Assembly (NCBI GenBank): GCA_050633285.1
Contig: JBOEGG010000005.1
Location: 124,001-188,000, forward strand
Direction: 5' to 3'
Source of the DNA: UBA1672 sp050633285
GTDB lineage: Bacteria > Pseudomonadota > Alphaproteobacteria > Micavibrionales > Micavibrionaceae
Length of the DNA stretch: 64,000 nucleotides
Made by a program: the position numbers and the translations under genes. Shown here one piece after another: positions 16,660-25,902 of the stretch; within the stretch, counting starts at the first letter, position 1, and every line of letters begins with the position of its first letter. The notes beneath the pieces were generated by a model that was given only the letters and a program-made list of their open reading frames with translations, was not told where the DNA came from and did not search any database.

Positions 16660-17025
16660 ATGGAAATGAAGCTATTGCGACATGATAGAGTTATTTTGAT
16701 TTGTATTATTGTTCTTATGCTTGTGCATAGTGCGTATACCAGTGTTTTTTCCTATATGGGGTATTATACGGATGAGGGGAATGATGCTTTCTATCACTAC
16801 TTAAGTCTGTTTTTGTTGATTTATTATTCGATCATTGTGGGGGCAGGGAAAAATTGGGGTGTTGATAGGGGAATGCTTGTTTGGATGCTTTTTCCTTTCT
16901 CACTATTTTATGTACATATAAAAAACTACGGTATTGTGAAAGGTGTTGTATTTAGTTTGGGCTTGTTCATAACTTTGTATGTGCCGTTTTTATGTGATGT
17001 GATCATCACATATTATGTTCTTTAA
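16660..17025 (+). CDS. hypothetical inner-membrane protein
   Basis: About 121 residues with four predicted membrane helices (VILICIIVLMLVHSAY, a FLLIYYSIIVGAG segment, MLVWMLFPFSLFYVHI and VVFSLGLFITLYVPFL). An upstream in-frame TTG at 16651 would add three residues. No ribosome site is obvious. Function unknown. It lies between erpA (divergent) and dgt (same strand, 23 bp downstream), so it may be the first gene of the dgt transcript. Confidence 0.65.
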   Translation: MEMKLLRHDRVILICIIVLMLVHSAYTSVFSYMGYYTDEGNDAFYHYLSLFLLIYYSIIVGAGKNWGVDRGMLVWMLFPFSLFYVHIKNYGIVKGVVFSLGLFITLYVPFLCDVIITYYVL

Positions 17026-17048
17026 CCTCTTATTGTATTGAAAAAACC

Positions 17049-18245
17049 ATGGAACAGACATCATATAATTATTGTGCGTTGCCTTTGGCATCATATGCGT
17101 GCAAGCCTGAACAAACATTGGGACGTGTTTATGACGAGCCGGAGAGCCGCCATCGTACACCGTTTCAACGTGATAGGGATCGTATTATTCATTCCAGTGC
17201 ATTTCGCCGTTTGAAATATAAAACGCAGGTCTTTGTCTATCATGAGGGCGATCATTACAGAACACGTTTAACGCACACGTTAGAGGTCGCACAAATTACA
17301 CGTACGCTTGCGCGTGCTTTTATGGTTAATGAGGATTTGGCAGAGACGATTGCACTCGCGCATGATCTCGGTCATACACCGTTTGCGCATATTGGTGAGG
17401 TTTATTTGCAAGAAGCGATGGAGCCATATGGTCGTTTTGAGCATAATGACCAATCTTTGCGTGTTCTTACGACGTTGGAACGTAAGTACCCGCAATGGAA
17501 TGGCTTGAATTTGACGTGGGAAACGTTAGAGGGGGTTATTAAGCATAATGGCCCTGTGACAGGGGATGTTCATATTGCGGCGCGTGAGTTGCAGGATAAA
17601 ATGGATATGCGGTTTGAGACCTATGCCTCCATGGAGGCGCAAGTTGCGGCCCTGTCTGATGATATCGCGTATAATAACCATGATGTTGAAGATGGTATAC
17701 GAGCCGGACTGTTTACTATATCAGAATTAGAGGGGATGCCTTTATTATCAAGGGTGATAGAGCAAGTTCGCCGTAATTATCCGAGGATTGAAGAGCGCTA
17801 TCTTATACAAGAAATGAAGCGTGATATGATCGGTGTTATGGTTGATGATGTTTTAACAGAAACGCGCAAACGTCTGGAACAAGTAAAGCCCCAGTCACCT
17901 GATGATATTCGTAATGCAGGTATGCAAATTGTGGCTTTCTCACCGCAAATGTATGAAGAGGTGCAGGTCTTGCGTAAGTTTTTATATAACCGCATGTACC
18001 GTCATTTCACAATTAACCGTATATGGTTAAAGGTTGAGCGTATTGTTGGTGATCTGTTCGAAGCTTTCCACAAGAATTATCAACTCTTTCCTGATAACTG
18101 GCAACGTCGTGTAGAAGAGGCCGAAGCTGTAGATAATGAGCGCGCCAGAGCACGAATTGTTGCAGACTATATTGCCGGTATGACAGACCGTTATGCCATC
18201 CGTGAGCATGAAAGGCTCTTTGATCTTTATTGGGATTTGCGCTAA
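17049..18245 (+). CDS. dgt: deoxyguanosinetriphosphate triphosphohydrolase-like protein
   Basis: A 398-residue HD-domain dNTPase of the short alphaproteobacterial type. It opens with ESRHRTPFQRDRDRIIHSSAF, then RRLKYKTQVF and THTLEVAQ (metal His). The HD pair is in IALAHDLGHTPFAHIGE and the distal metal Asp in LSDDIAYNNHDVEDGI. It hydrolyses dGTP/dNTPs to nucleoside plus triphosphate. In many alphaproteobacteria argS follows dgt; here a SPOR protein follows instead. Confidence 0.93.
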   Translation: MEQTSYNYCALPLASYACKPEQTLGRVYDEPESRHRTPFQRDRDRIIHSSAFRRLKYKTQVFVYHEGDHYRTRLTHTLEVAQITRTLARAFMVNEDLAETIALAHDLGHTPFAHIGEVYLQEAMEPYGRFEHNDQSLRVLTTLERKYPQWNGLNLTWETLEGVIKHNGPVTGDVHIAARELQDKMDMRFETYASMEAQVAALSDDIAYNNHDVEDGIRAGLFTISELEGMPLLSRVIEQVRRNYPRIEERYLIQEMKRDMIGVMVDDVLTETRKRLEQVKPQSPDDIRNAGMQIVAFSPQMYEEVQVLRKFLYNRMYRHFTINRIWLKVERIVGDLFEAFHKNYQLFPDNWQRRVEEAEAVDNERARARIVADYIAGMTDRYAIREHERLFDLYWDLR

Positions 18246-18361
18246 CGCTTAATAGGTCAGAAATTCTTATTGGTGTGCGATTCGTTTTATTTGAAGGATT
18301 GTTTGTCACTGTATCTGATTGCAAATGTTAACTTGTGTAAATTTTATTAAGGATGAAGGCC

Positions 18362-19549
18362 ATGAGCCAGAATAACCAGTTTCATCAATATGGCTATGAT
18401 CATTATTTGAAAGCGCCTCAGCGCCCAAGCCCTACGCCAATGCGCTCTGCTGCACGTTCGGATGGGTTTTCGGGAGGGATGCGATCACAGCTTGTTCGTA
18501 AAATACAAAGCCCTGCTGTTGCGACAGTTGCGCTTTTGGCTGCGGGGGCAATGTTTGTTGGTGTCATTTATGCGACCTATCCGTCAGGGGATAATGTGCA
18601 AACACAAATTCCAATTGTGAAGGCTGATCTCAGACCTATTAAAACAATGCCGGAACATCCAGGTGGGATGGACATTCCACATCGTGAAAGTACAATTTTG
18701 GCGCATGTCGGGCAATCATCGGATTTACAGTCTGCTATGCCTGAGGGGATAGAAAACTTATTGGTGCCCTCAGAAGATGAATTGATGAGTAAGGAACAGG
18801 AAATTACGCAGGCAATGGCGAGCTTTCCGGGCGGGAATAATATCCCTATGGATGCTGTTGAAGTGCCTGTGAGCACGGTAGATATGCAAAGCAATGTTAA
18901 GCAGGTGCAAACACCTGTTGTGCCAAGTGTGAAACAATCTGATGTTATTGAGCTTAGAGATAATAATGAAGTTAAGGTAATCCAAAAAGTTGCGGTCTCT
19001 GATTTTGATATTAAAGAGCCTTCTGCGGATAATATTTTGCAGAAAATTGGAACATCTGAAAGTGCAAAAGATGTGCCATCCAGTGAGTTTAATAACAAAG
19101 TTGCAAGTGCCGCTGTGGCGGTGAAACCGAGCCGTCATAGTACGATACATGCGGCAGGAACGTCTCCTGAGACTATTGATTTTGTGCGTAGCGTATTGAA
19201 TGATAAGAGTAGTGGTGATGCGGTTGTTACACCGCGCGCTGCTTTATCTCCTGCGCGAATAGAGCCTGCGGCCGGTGCTGATTCTCCTGCGGCAAATATA
19301 ACAGGCGTTGCTTATTTTGTGCAGCTTGCCAGTATCACAGACCCTGCACGTGCCGGTAAAGAATGGACGAAAATGCAGGCAAAATACGGGGTACTCTCCG
19401 CGTCTCAGTTCCGGGTGCAAGAAGCCTCATTGAGTAAGGGAACGTTTTACCGTATTCAAGCAGGGCCGATGAGTAAGGCAAAAGCAGATGAGCTTTGTCA
19501 TGATTTGAAAGCACTTAATAAGCCCGGAGGGTGTCTGGTTGTCAAATAA
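18362..19549 (+). CDS. SPOR-domain membrane protein
   Basis: About 395 residues. There is a short cytoplasmic N-terminus and one membrane helix (AVATVALLAAGAMFVGVIYA, about residues 50-70). A long low-complexity periplasmic linker follows, then a C-terminal SPOR domain (AYFVQLASITDPARAGKEW to the end) that binds denuded septal peptidoglycan. It probably acts in cell division. The start at 18362 is favoured because GAAGG/AAGGA precede it at usable distance; the ATG at 18353 sits right on the ribosome site. The 3' end overlaps nagZ by 11 nt. Confidence 0.88.
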   Translation: MSQNNQFHQYGYDHYLKAPQRPSPTPMRSAARSDGFSGGMRSQLVRKIQSPAVATVALLAAGAMFVGVIYATYPSGDNVQTQIPIVKADLRPIKTMPEHPGGMDIPHRESTILAHVGQSSDLQSAMPEGIENLLVPSEDELMSKEQEITQAMASFPGGNNIPMDAVEVPVSTVDMQSNVKQVQTPVVPSVKQSDVIELRDNNEVKVIQKVAVSDFDIKEPSADNILQKIGTSESAKDVPSSEFNNKVASAAVAVKPSRHSTIHAAGTSPETIDFVRSVLNDKSSGDAVVTPRAALSPARIEPAAGADSPAANITGVAYFVQLASITDPARAGKEWTKMQAKYGVLSASQFRVQEASLSKGTFYRIQAGPMSKAKADELCHDLKALNKPGGCLVVK

Positions 19550-20528
19550 CGATTTTGCATCAGGTGCGCAGGGGGCTTTACCTGCTATATTCTCGCTATC
19601 CGGTTATGAACTGACGGATGGCGAGAAAGCGTTATTCAGGGATGCTAATCCTTTTGGTTTTATTCTCTTTAAACGCAATTGCGATACACCACAGCAGCTT
19701 TACACGCTGATTTATCAATTAAAGGATATTGTCAGGCGTGATTGCCCTGTTTTGATTGATCAAGAGGGTGGACGTGTACAACGTTTGAAACCCCCGCACT
19801 GGCGTGAGTATAGACCAATGCAGTATTTTGGTGATCTTTATGTACGTGATCCCGATGAAGCATTGGAGCTCTTGCGTTTTGAAACATTGCGTTTGGTGGA
19901 AGAGTTAGTTGAAGTTGGGGTGAATGTTAATTGTGCGCCGGTTCTTGATCTGATTTTTGATGGTGCGCATGACATTATCGGGGATCGTTCTTTTTCATCT
20001 GATCCGGCGATTGTTTCGCGTTTGGGCTTATCCGTATGCAGGCATTTTATCAGTGCAGGGATTACACCGATTATTAAACATATTCCCGGACATGGGCGTG
20101 GGTTGTCGGATAGTCATTTGGAACTTCCCTATGTTGATACGTCGTTAGATGATCTGAAAAATACTGATTTTGTACCATTTCGAGATATTAGTGCATCCGA
20201 TGTCGGTAAAGATGTCTGGGCGATGACGGCGCATATTACCTATCAAGGCATTGATCCAAAACATCCAGTGTCCGTGTCTGATAGCGCGATTTCAGATGTA
20301 ATACGTGGAGATATCGGGTTTGAAGGTATTTTGATCGGCGATGATCTGGATATGAAGGCGCTTGACGATTATGGCAGTATTTCTGATAAAGCGCGGCAGA
20401 GCCTTGATGCGGGGTGTGATTTGGCGCTGTATTGTTCGGGAGAGCAAGATAAAATGGAAATGCTTGCGCATGATTTACCATCTATGAGCGCAAAAACATT
20501 GGAACGCTTGCGTAAAGAGGCCGTGTAA
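19539..20528 (+). CDS. nagZ: beta-N-acetylhexosaminidase (glycoside hydrolase family 3)
   Basis: A 329-residue cytoplasmic enzyme that removes GlcNAc from anhydro-muropeptides in peptidoglycan recycling. Motifs are LIDQEGGRVQRLKPPHW, the GH3 signature KHIPGHGRGLSDSHLELP with its catalytic His/Asp pair, and the nucleophile Asp in LIGDDLDMKAL. The start is TTG with GGAGG 8 nt upstream, inside the end of the SPOR gene, so translation is coupled. Confidence 0.93.
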   Translation: MSNNDFASGAQGALPAIFSLSGYELTDGEKALFRDANPFGFILFKRNCDTPQQLYTLIYQLKDIVRRDCPVLIDQEGGRVQRLKPPHWREYRPMQYFGDLYVRDPDEALELLRFETLRLVEELVEVGVNVNCAPVLDLIFDGAHDIIGDRSFSSDPAIVSRLGLSVCRHFISAGITPIIKHIPGHGRGLSDSHLELPYVDTSLDDLKNTDFVPFRDISASDVGKDVWAMTAHITYQGIDPKHPVSVSDSAISDVIRGDIGFEGILIGDDLDMKALDDYGSISDKARQSLDAGCDLALYCSGEQDKMEMLAHDLPSMSAKTLERLRKEAV

Positions 20529-20560
20529 AGCGGTTATTCTAGACAGGATATGTGATCTGT

Positions 20561-21430
20561 ATGGTCGGTAATGATAACAATGAAATTGCCACACCTGTCT
20601 CGTCCGATAAAGTATCGGAAGACGGTAGTGTTGATCAGCTTCTTTTACGTATCGAGGGGTATGAAGGGCCGATTGACCTTTTACTTGATCTGGCGCGAAA
20701 TCAGAAAGTTGATATTGCCAAAATTTCTATTCTTCAACTCGTGCGACAATATCTTGTGTTTATTGAGCTTGCGAAGGAAAAGCATCTGGAGCTTGCCGCC
20801 GAATATTTGGTTATGGCGGCGTGGTTGGCTTATCTTAAATCTCGTATCTTTCTTCCAAAGGAGGAGGAGAGTGATGAGCCCAGTGCGGAAGATATGGCGC
20901 AAGCTCTACAATTCCAACTTATGCGGTTGGAGGCAATGCAAAATGCAGCAGAAAAACTGTTAGAGCGCCCGCAATTAGGGCAAGATGTATTCTCTAAAGG
21001 GCAGCCGGAAGGGCTTGGCACAACTGTTATTACGCAGTGGAATGTGTCGTTATTCGATTTGATTAAGGCCTATGGTGATATAGAACGGCGTAAGGATAAT
21101 ACGCAATATGATTTGCCCACGTTTGAATTAATGTCGATGGATAAGGCGATGTCCCGTTTAACCGGTATGTTGGGGCGTTTACCGAAAAGTGGGATAAATA
21201 GTGTTTGGACAACACTTAATAGTTTTATGCCCGAGGACATGGAAGATAGCCTTTATGCGCGTTCTGCTTTGGCGTCTACTTTTACGGCCGGTTTAGAAAT
21301 GGCAAAGCAGGGGCAGTTGGAATTTCGTCAGGATGGTTTGTTTCGTCCGATTTATATGCGCACGACATCCGCGTCAGAAGAGATACCTGAAAATGCGGAT
21401 GATAAGACGGACGCGCAGGAAGAAGAATAA
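20561..21430 (+). CDS. scpA: segregation and condensation protein A
   Basis: About 289 residues; the kleisin subunit that bridges SMC heads in the chromosome-condensing complex with ScpB. The N-terminus has the signature LLLRIEGYEGPIDLLLDLAR, followed by QKVDIAKISILQLVRQYL and AAEYLVMAAWLAYLKSR. The C-terminal winged helix is weaker. A GTG at 20552 is a possible earlier start that fits the AGGA better. It lies in a string with nagZ and scpB. Confidence 0.93.
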   Translation: MVGNDNNEIATPVSSDKVSEDGSVDQLLLRIEGYEGPIDLLLDLARNQKVDIAKISILQLVRQYLVFIELAKEKHLELAAEYLVMAAWLAYLKSRIFLPKEEESDEPSAEDMAQALQFQLMRLEAMQNAAEKLLERPQLGQDVFSKGQPEGLGTTVITQWNVSLFDLIKAYGDIERRKDNTQYDLPTFELMSMDKAMSRLTGMLGRLPKSGINSVWTTLNSFMPEDMEDSLYARSALASTFTAGLEMAKQGQLEFRQDGLFRPIYMRTTSASEEIPENADDKTDAQEEE

Positions 21431-21452
21431 AAGGGAATAGTTGAGGATCGCT

Positions 21453-22163
21453 ATGTCAGAAGAAGAAAAGCCAATGGAAGATAAAAACCTACGATTATTA
21501 GAAGCATTACTTTTTGCCTCTGCGGAACCGTTGAGTACTTCTGCCTTGCATGAGCGTATGCCTGATGCGGCCGATGTTGGTGGTTTGTTGATGCAGTTGC
21601 AAGAACATTATAAGGGGCGTGGTGTTCACTTGATGCAGATAGAAGGGGGGCAGTGGGCTTTTCGTACGGCAGTCGATCTGGCTGATGACCTTAATCTGGA
21701 AAAGCAGGTGCGTAAGAAGCTCTCACGTGCGGCGATGGAAACGCTTTCTATTATTGTGTATCATCAACCTGTAACGCGTGCAGAGATAGAAAATGTTCGT
21801 GGGGTTGCAACGCATCGGGGGACGCTTGATACGTTGATGGAGATGGGGTGGATTAAACCGGGGCGCAGGAGAGAGACGCTTGGGCGACCATTAACATGGG
21901 TGAGTACTCCGGGTTTTTTGGATCACTTCTCGCTTGAGGCGTTAACCGATCTGCCGGGTATGGATGAGATGAAGGCATCAGGTTTACTTGATCGTCGTCC
22001 TGCAATTGATACAATACATCAGGATGACTTGTTCACTGGACAAAGTTCAGAAGAAGGCGTAGAAGATTTAACCGATGAAGAAGATTATGATATTGAAGAT
22101 ATGCATGACGATGATGCGTACGATGATATCAATGAAGAAGAACAAGCAGAAGGAATAGAATAA
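21453..22163 (+). CDS. scpB: segregation and condensation protein B
   Basis: About 236 residues, the ScpA partner with two winged helices: LLEALLFASAEPLSTSAL, LSRAAMETLSIIVYHQPVTR, then AEIENVRGV and MGWIKPGRRRETLGRP. The C-terminal tail is strongly acidic (DLTDEEDYDIEDMHDDDAY). The ATG at 21453 has GAGGA 5 nt upstream; the TTG at 21441 is also in frame. The stop overlaps the tatA ATG by 1 nt. Confidence 0.93.
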   Translation: MSEEEKPMEDKNLRLLEALLFASAEPLSTSALHERMPDAADVGGLLMQLQEHYKGRGVHLMQIEGGQWAFRTAVDLADDLNLEKQVRKKLSRAAMETLSIIVYHQPVTRAEIENVRGVATHRGTLDTLMEMGWIKPGRRRETLGRPLTWVSTPGFLDHFSLEALTDLPGMDEMKASGLLDRRPAIDTIHQDDLFTGQSSEEGVEDLTDEEDYDIEDMHDDDAYDDINEEEQAEGIE

Positions 22164-22348
22164 TGGCTCCGGGTGCAATACAAATTATTGTTGTAATATT
22201 GTTGGTCATGCTTTTGTTTGGTGCAGGGCGTATTCCAAATATTATGGAGAACCTTGCCAAAGGTATCACGAGCTTTAAAAAGGGTCTGAAGGACGAAGAT
22301 AAAGCGATTGATACGGAGAAGCTTGAAGATAAAAGCGATGATCAATAG
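22163..22348 (+). CDS. tatA: Sec-independent translocase subunit TatA
   Basis: 61 residues: an N-terminal membrane helix IQIIVVILLVMLLFG, the hinge GAGRIPNIM, and an amphipathic helix ENLAKGITSFKKGLKDE with an acidic tail. It forms the variable pore of the twin-arginine export system. The start overlaps the scpB stop. Confidence 0.93.
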   Translation: MAPGAIQIIVVILLVMLLFGAGRIPNIMENLAKGITSFKKGLKDEDKAIDTEKLEDKSDDQ

Positions 22349-22769
22349 TGCTTTACATGATTTTTCAATGCCGTGGTGGGCGTGGCTCTATTTGAGTATC
22401 GTGATCGGTATATATGTCGTTGGCTTATTTCTCGATGAGGATGCAGATAGGGCCAAACGCATTGTTTCTATATTTTCTTTATTATCCATTTGTGTCTGTG
22501 TGTCCGGTTTTTTCAATCCTGTCATTGCAGGGTTTTTAGGCCTGCTGTTGGTTCCGATTGTTGTTATGGGATTGTATTGGGAGTTTGTGCAAGCTGTTCG
22601 TGATACGTCAAAGGCGCAAGAAGAAATAGAAAAAGACCAAGAATTGGATGAGTGGGAGCGTAACGCGCTTTTGAATGTTGGAATTGCTCTCAATGCTGCT
22701 TTAGTTGTGCCGGGTTATATGTTTGGTGTATTGATTTGTGCGCGTTTGTTGAGTGGAGGAGCAGTGTGA
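22338..22769 (+). CDS. hypothetical membrane protein between tatA and tatB
   Basis: About 143 residues with four hydrophobic helices (WAWLYLSIVIGIYVVGLFL, IFSLLSICVCVSGFF, VIAGFLGLLLVPIVVMGLY and ALNAALVVPGYMFGVLICA) and a charged coiled segment AQEEIEKDQELDEWERN between the third and fourth. The ATG at 22338 lies inside the end of tatA; an in-frame TTG at 22308 is less likely. It is unrecognised, and its position inside the tat operon suggests an envelope role. Confidence 0.75.
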   Translation: MINSALHDFSMPWWAWLYLSIVIGIYVVGLFLDEDADRAKRIVSIFSLLSICVCVSGFFNPVIAGFLGLLLVPIVVMGLYWEFVQAVRDTSKAQEEIEKDQELDEWERNALLNVGIALNAALVVPGYMFGVLICARLLSGGAV

Positions 22770-22796
22770 TGTATTCATGCGTTAGGGTGTTATCTT

Positions 22797-23132
22797 ATGC
22801 TTGATTTTGGATGGCCGGAATTATTCCTGATTATGGCGATTGCGGTCTTGGTGATCGGACCGAATGAAATTCCGGTTATTATGGTGGCGCTGGGGCGTGT
22901 GTTTCGGCGTTTTCAATATATTAAATTTGCACTATCCCAACAATTTGAAGATGTTATGCGGGATGCGGATATGGATGATATTCGTAAGTCTGTGAATTTT
23001 GAAGAGGGGCTTTCTCAAAATGATTTTGACGAAGCTTCTGCGGATGAAGAATTTGCGATTGTGAATGCTGATATATTACGTGAAGAGCAAGAGCAAAAAG
23101 AGCGGGATAGCAAGGGGGCGGATGATGACTGA
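22797..23132 (+). CDS. tatB: Sec-independent translocase subunit TatB
   Basis: 111 residues: the N-terminal MLDFGWPELFLIMAIAVLVI, then GPNEIPVIMVALGRVFRRFQ, and an acidic C-terminal tail. TatB with TatC binds twin-arginine signal peptides. The GPxEIP motif separates it from TatA. It overlaps tatC by up to 11 nt. Confidence 0.93.
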   Translation: MLDFGWPELFLIMAIAVLVIGPNEIPVIMVALGRVFRRFQYIKFALSQQFEDVMRDADMDDIRKSVNFEEGLSQNDFDEASADEEFAIVNADILREEQEQKERDSKGADDD

Positions 23133-23904
23133 TACGCCTGATGATTTAAGTGCAAGTGCGAAACCTATTGCAGGGCACTTGGTTGAATTACGATACCGTT
23201 TGTTATGGATCATTGGTGCAATGACCTTGGGCACGGTGTTTTCATTTCTCTTTGTAGATGAGATATATAGTTTTCTGGTACAGCCTCTTGCAGATTCAAT
23301 GCAAGAAGGCGATACGAACCGACTCATATATACGGGGTTAACTGAGGCGTTTTTCACCTATATGAAAGTTGCCTTTTTTGCAGGGATTTTTTTAACATTT
23401 CCTATTTTATTAATGCAGATATGGATGTTTGTTGCGCCGGGGCTTTATAAGAATGAAAGACATGCCTTTCTACCTTTTTTAGTTGCAACACCTGTGCTGT
23501 TCTTCTTGGGGGCTGCGTGTGTTTATTTTCTTGTTTTACCAATGGCATGGCCATTCTTTTTGAGCTTTCAAACAAGTGGTACGGATATGGCTTTACCGAT
23601 ACAACTTGAGGCGCGAGTGAGTGAATATCTTGATCTAATTATGACGTTGATTTTTGCCTTTGGTATTTGCTTTCAGTTGCCTGTTCTCCTTACATTATTG
23701 GGGCGTGTCGGGATTATTAGTGCAGGGTTTCTTGCGCGGAAACGTAAATATGCGGTTATCATGGCATTCATTATTGCGGCATTTTTAACGCCACCTGATA
23801 TGATAAGTCAGGTTTTGCTTGCATTGCCAATTCTTGCTCTATATGAGCTGTCTATTCTTTTAATCAAAATGTCTGCACCTAAAAATGACAAACACACCGC
23901 TTAG
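23122..23904 (+). CDS. tatC: Sec-independent translocase subunit TatC
   Basis: About 260 residues with six membrane helices. The N-terminal HLVELRYRLLW segment is the family hallmark, followed by PLADSMQEGDTNRLIYTGLTEAF, then FFTYMK and KRKYAVIMAFIIAAFLTPPD. It is the twin-arginine signal receptor of the translocon. Two tandem ATGs (23122 and 23125) follow an AAGGGGG site. The 3' end overlaps zapE by 20 nt. Confidence 0.95.
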   Translation: MMTDTPDDLSASAKPIAGHLVELRYRLLWIIGAMTLGTVFSFLFVDEIYSFLVQPLADSMQEGDTNRLIYTGLTEAFFTYMKVAFFAGIFLTFPILLMQIWMFVAPGLYKNERHAFLPFLVATPVLFFLGAACVYFLVLPMAWPFFLSFQTSGTDMALPIQLEARVSEYLDLIMTLIFAFGICFQLPVLLTLLGRVGIISAGFLARKRKYAVIMAFIIAAFLTPPDMISQVLLALPILALYELSILLIKMSAPKNDKHTA

Positions 23905-24997
23905 CTCTTATCAAAAGCGCCTGAAGGATGGCGAACTTAAACCTGATGATGTGCAAGAAGAAGCGGTGATTGAACTGCAACGCCTTTATGATGAAGTTCT
24001 GGAAGAAGAAAGTCAGCCAAAGATAAGTATTTTAGCGCGCATTGCAGGGATGGGGAATTCAAAGGATATCAAAGTTCCAAAGGGCGTTTATATGTATGGC
24101 GGTGTTGGTCGCGGTAAATCAATGCTTATGGATTTATTTTATGATTGTTTGCCTGAAACAATTAAGAAGCGCCGTGTGCATTTTCATGAGTTTATGATTG
24201 AGGTACATGATTATATTAATACCCGTTCTACGGATGTTGGGGCAACGGGGCGTGTGGATCAGGCTTTGCCATCTTTGGCAGATATTATTGCACGTAAATC
24301 TCGTGTGTTGTGTTTTGATGAGTTTCATGTCGTTGATATTACTGATGCAATGATTTTGGGACGTTTGTTCAAGATTTTATTTGAGCATGATGTGATTGTT
24401 GTTGCGACGAGTAATTGGGCGCCGGATGATTTGTATAAAGACGGGCTACAGCGGGATCGCTTTCTTCCTTTTATTAAACTTTTAAAGTCAAAAGTGGTAT
24501 CGATGCACCTGGATAGTCCGCATGATTATCGTGCGCAGACAGTACAGATTGAGGGAACATATTTTACGCCGCTTAATCGGGCGAGTGGTAAGGCATTGGA
24601 TGATGTGTTTTCTGCGCTTGTTGGGAATGCCACGCCGGGTAAGGAAACTTTGACGGTAAAAGGGCGTGAGATTATGGTTCAAAAGGCTGCCAGTGGTGTC
24701 GCTTCTTTTACCTTTGCGCAGTTATGTGAGCGTCCGCATGGTACAGAAGATTATCTGGAAATTGCGCGTAAGTATCATACAGTGATATTGGCGGGTGTGC
24801 CGAAGTTATCGTATGACAGACGTAATGAAGCCAAGCGTTTGATGAACTTAATTGATGCATTATATGAGGCGCGTACACGGGTGGTTATATCGGCGGCGAC
24901 ATCGCCGGATAAGCTTTATCGTGGGGATGACCATGCCTATGAATTTGAGCGTACAATTTCCCGTCTTTTGGAAATGCAGAGTGATAGCTATCCATAG
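23885..24997 (+). CDS. zapE: cell division protein ZapE (AFG1-like ATPase)
   Basis: A 370-residue cytoplasmic P-loop ATPase associated with the Z-ring. Walker A is GGVGRGKSMLMDLFY (about residues 72-86), with RVHFHEFMIEVH, Walker B VLCFDEFHVVDITDAMI, the sensor ATSNWAPDDLYKDGLQRDRF, and the C-terminal LSYDRRNEAKRLMNLIDALY. It lies upstream of mdh, its usual alphaproteobacterial neighbour, but here two hypothetical genes intervene. tatC-to-zapE linkage replaces the more common tatC-serS. Confidence 0.93.
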   Translation: MTNTPLSSYQKRLKDGELKPDDVQEEAVIELQRLYDEVLEEESQPKISILARIAGMGNSKDIKVPKGVYMYGGVGRGKSMLMDLFYDCLPETIKKRRVHFHEFMIEVHDYINTRSTDVGATGRVDQALPSLADIIARKSRVLCFDEFHVVDITDAMILGRLFKILFEHDVIVVATSNWAPDDLYKDGLQRDRFLPFIKLLKSKVVSMHLDSPHDYRAQTVQIEGTYFTPLNRASGKALDDVFSALVGNATPGKETLTVKGREIMVQKAASGVASFTFAQLCERPHGTEDYLEIARKYHTVILAGVPKLSYDRRNEAKRLMNLIDALYEARTRVVISAATSPDKLYRGDDHAYEFERTISRLLEMQSDSYP

Positions 24998-25012
24998 ATA
25001 GGTATTTATCCC

Positions 25013-25061
25013 CAGTGTGACACTGACGTTTCTTGTGTTTATTGAAGCTCTGTGCTATTTT
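25013..25061 (+). promoter_or_regulatory. palindrome and candidate promoter before the gene pair at 25100
   Basis: A 13-bp palindrome CAGTGT-G-ACACTG (25013-25025) lies 7 bp upstream of a -35-like TTGTGT (25033-25038), which is spaced 17 bp from a -10-like TATTTT (25056-25061). It could be an operator plus promoter. Confidence 0.35.
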
Positions 25062-25099
25062 CAGGGTAATAAAATTATAAATAAATTTGGTGATATATT

Positions 25100-25870
25100 A
25101 TGAGCGGTCAAGAAGCCATTGCAGATGGGCGTTTACTCTATGAAATTGATGATGTACAGGCATTGAGCGATGTCGCATTTTCCGCAGCGTTTGAGCGTAC
25201 GGCTGAGGCGGCGCGTAATGGTGAAATAGAATCTAAATTCTCAGTTTGGCACAATAATAATGTTCTTTCTCAAGAGAGAATGAATGATTTGGGCGCAAGT
25301 GAGGAAGAGCAAATCCAGTGGCTTGTAGATTATGTAGATGAATCTTATCTGGAAGATGCTAAAGGTGGTTTTGAGCTAGCGCCGATTAATGATTCCGGGC
25401 AGTTATTTCATAAGGATAATACGCCAATAGCAATGTTTTATCTGGCACAAGATGTATATGAAAATGGTAACGATTCTTGGGATTCTGAGGGGTTGCTCTA
25501 TGATGCTTTGCTGGTTGAGCTTGATCGTTTGCAAATTACCGGTGATCCAGAGGCAGATAATGCGCAGCTTGAGCGTGTTTCGTATTTACTTGGCGCGGGT
25601 GATTCTGAATTTTCAAATTCTGAATGGGGGCGTTATGTTGCCGATCGTACGCGTGATGCGTTAGAGGAAATGCAGCAGGAAATTTCGTCACAAGATAATA
25701 GCTTGAACCGTGAATCTTTAAATGTTTCGGGGAATTATAAAACCCAAGCGTTGGAAGAAGCGGCGGCAAAGGGCACTAAAAAAGAAGAAGATGCGCAGAA
25801 GCTTTCCATGATCTTACGTTACATGGATGATGTGTCTACGCGCAGTACCTTTGAGTTGGAGAACTCGTAA
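25100..25870 (+). CDS. hypothetical acidic protein
   Basis: A 256-residue, soluble, acidic, mainly helical protein with no signal, membrane segment or known motif visible. It contains LGASEEEQIQWLVDYVDESY and a run of Lys/Glu near the C-terminus. The weak ribosome site is the best available. It is followed 32 bp later by another unknown gene on the same strand; both lie between zapE and mdh. I do not recognise the family. Confidence 0.6.
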   Translation: MSGQEAIADGRLLYEIDDVQALSDVAFSAAFERTAEAARNGEIESKFSVWHNNNVLSQERMNDLGASEEEQIQWLVDYVDESYLEDAKGGFELAPINDSGQLFHKDNTPIAMFYLAQDVYENGNDSWDSEGLLYDALLVELDRLQITGDPEADNAQLERVSYLLGAGDSEFSNSEWGRYVADRTRDALEEMQQEISSQDNSLNRESLNVSGNYKTQALEEAAAKGTKKEEDAQKLSMILRYMDDVSTRSTFELENS

Positions 25871-25902
25871 GACTGTAAGGGTTAGTAAAGAAGGTTTAGG
25901 TT

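Noticed and set aside
18577..19098. 173-codon reverse frame opposite the SPOR gene
   Set aside because: Low-complexity Ser/Leu/Cys-rich shadow of the linker region.
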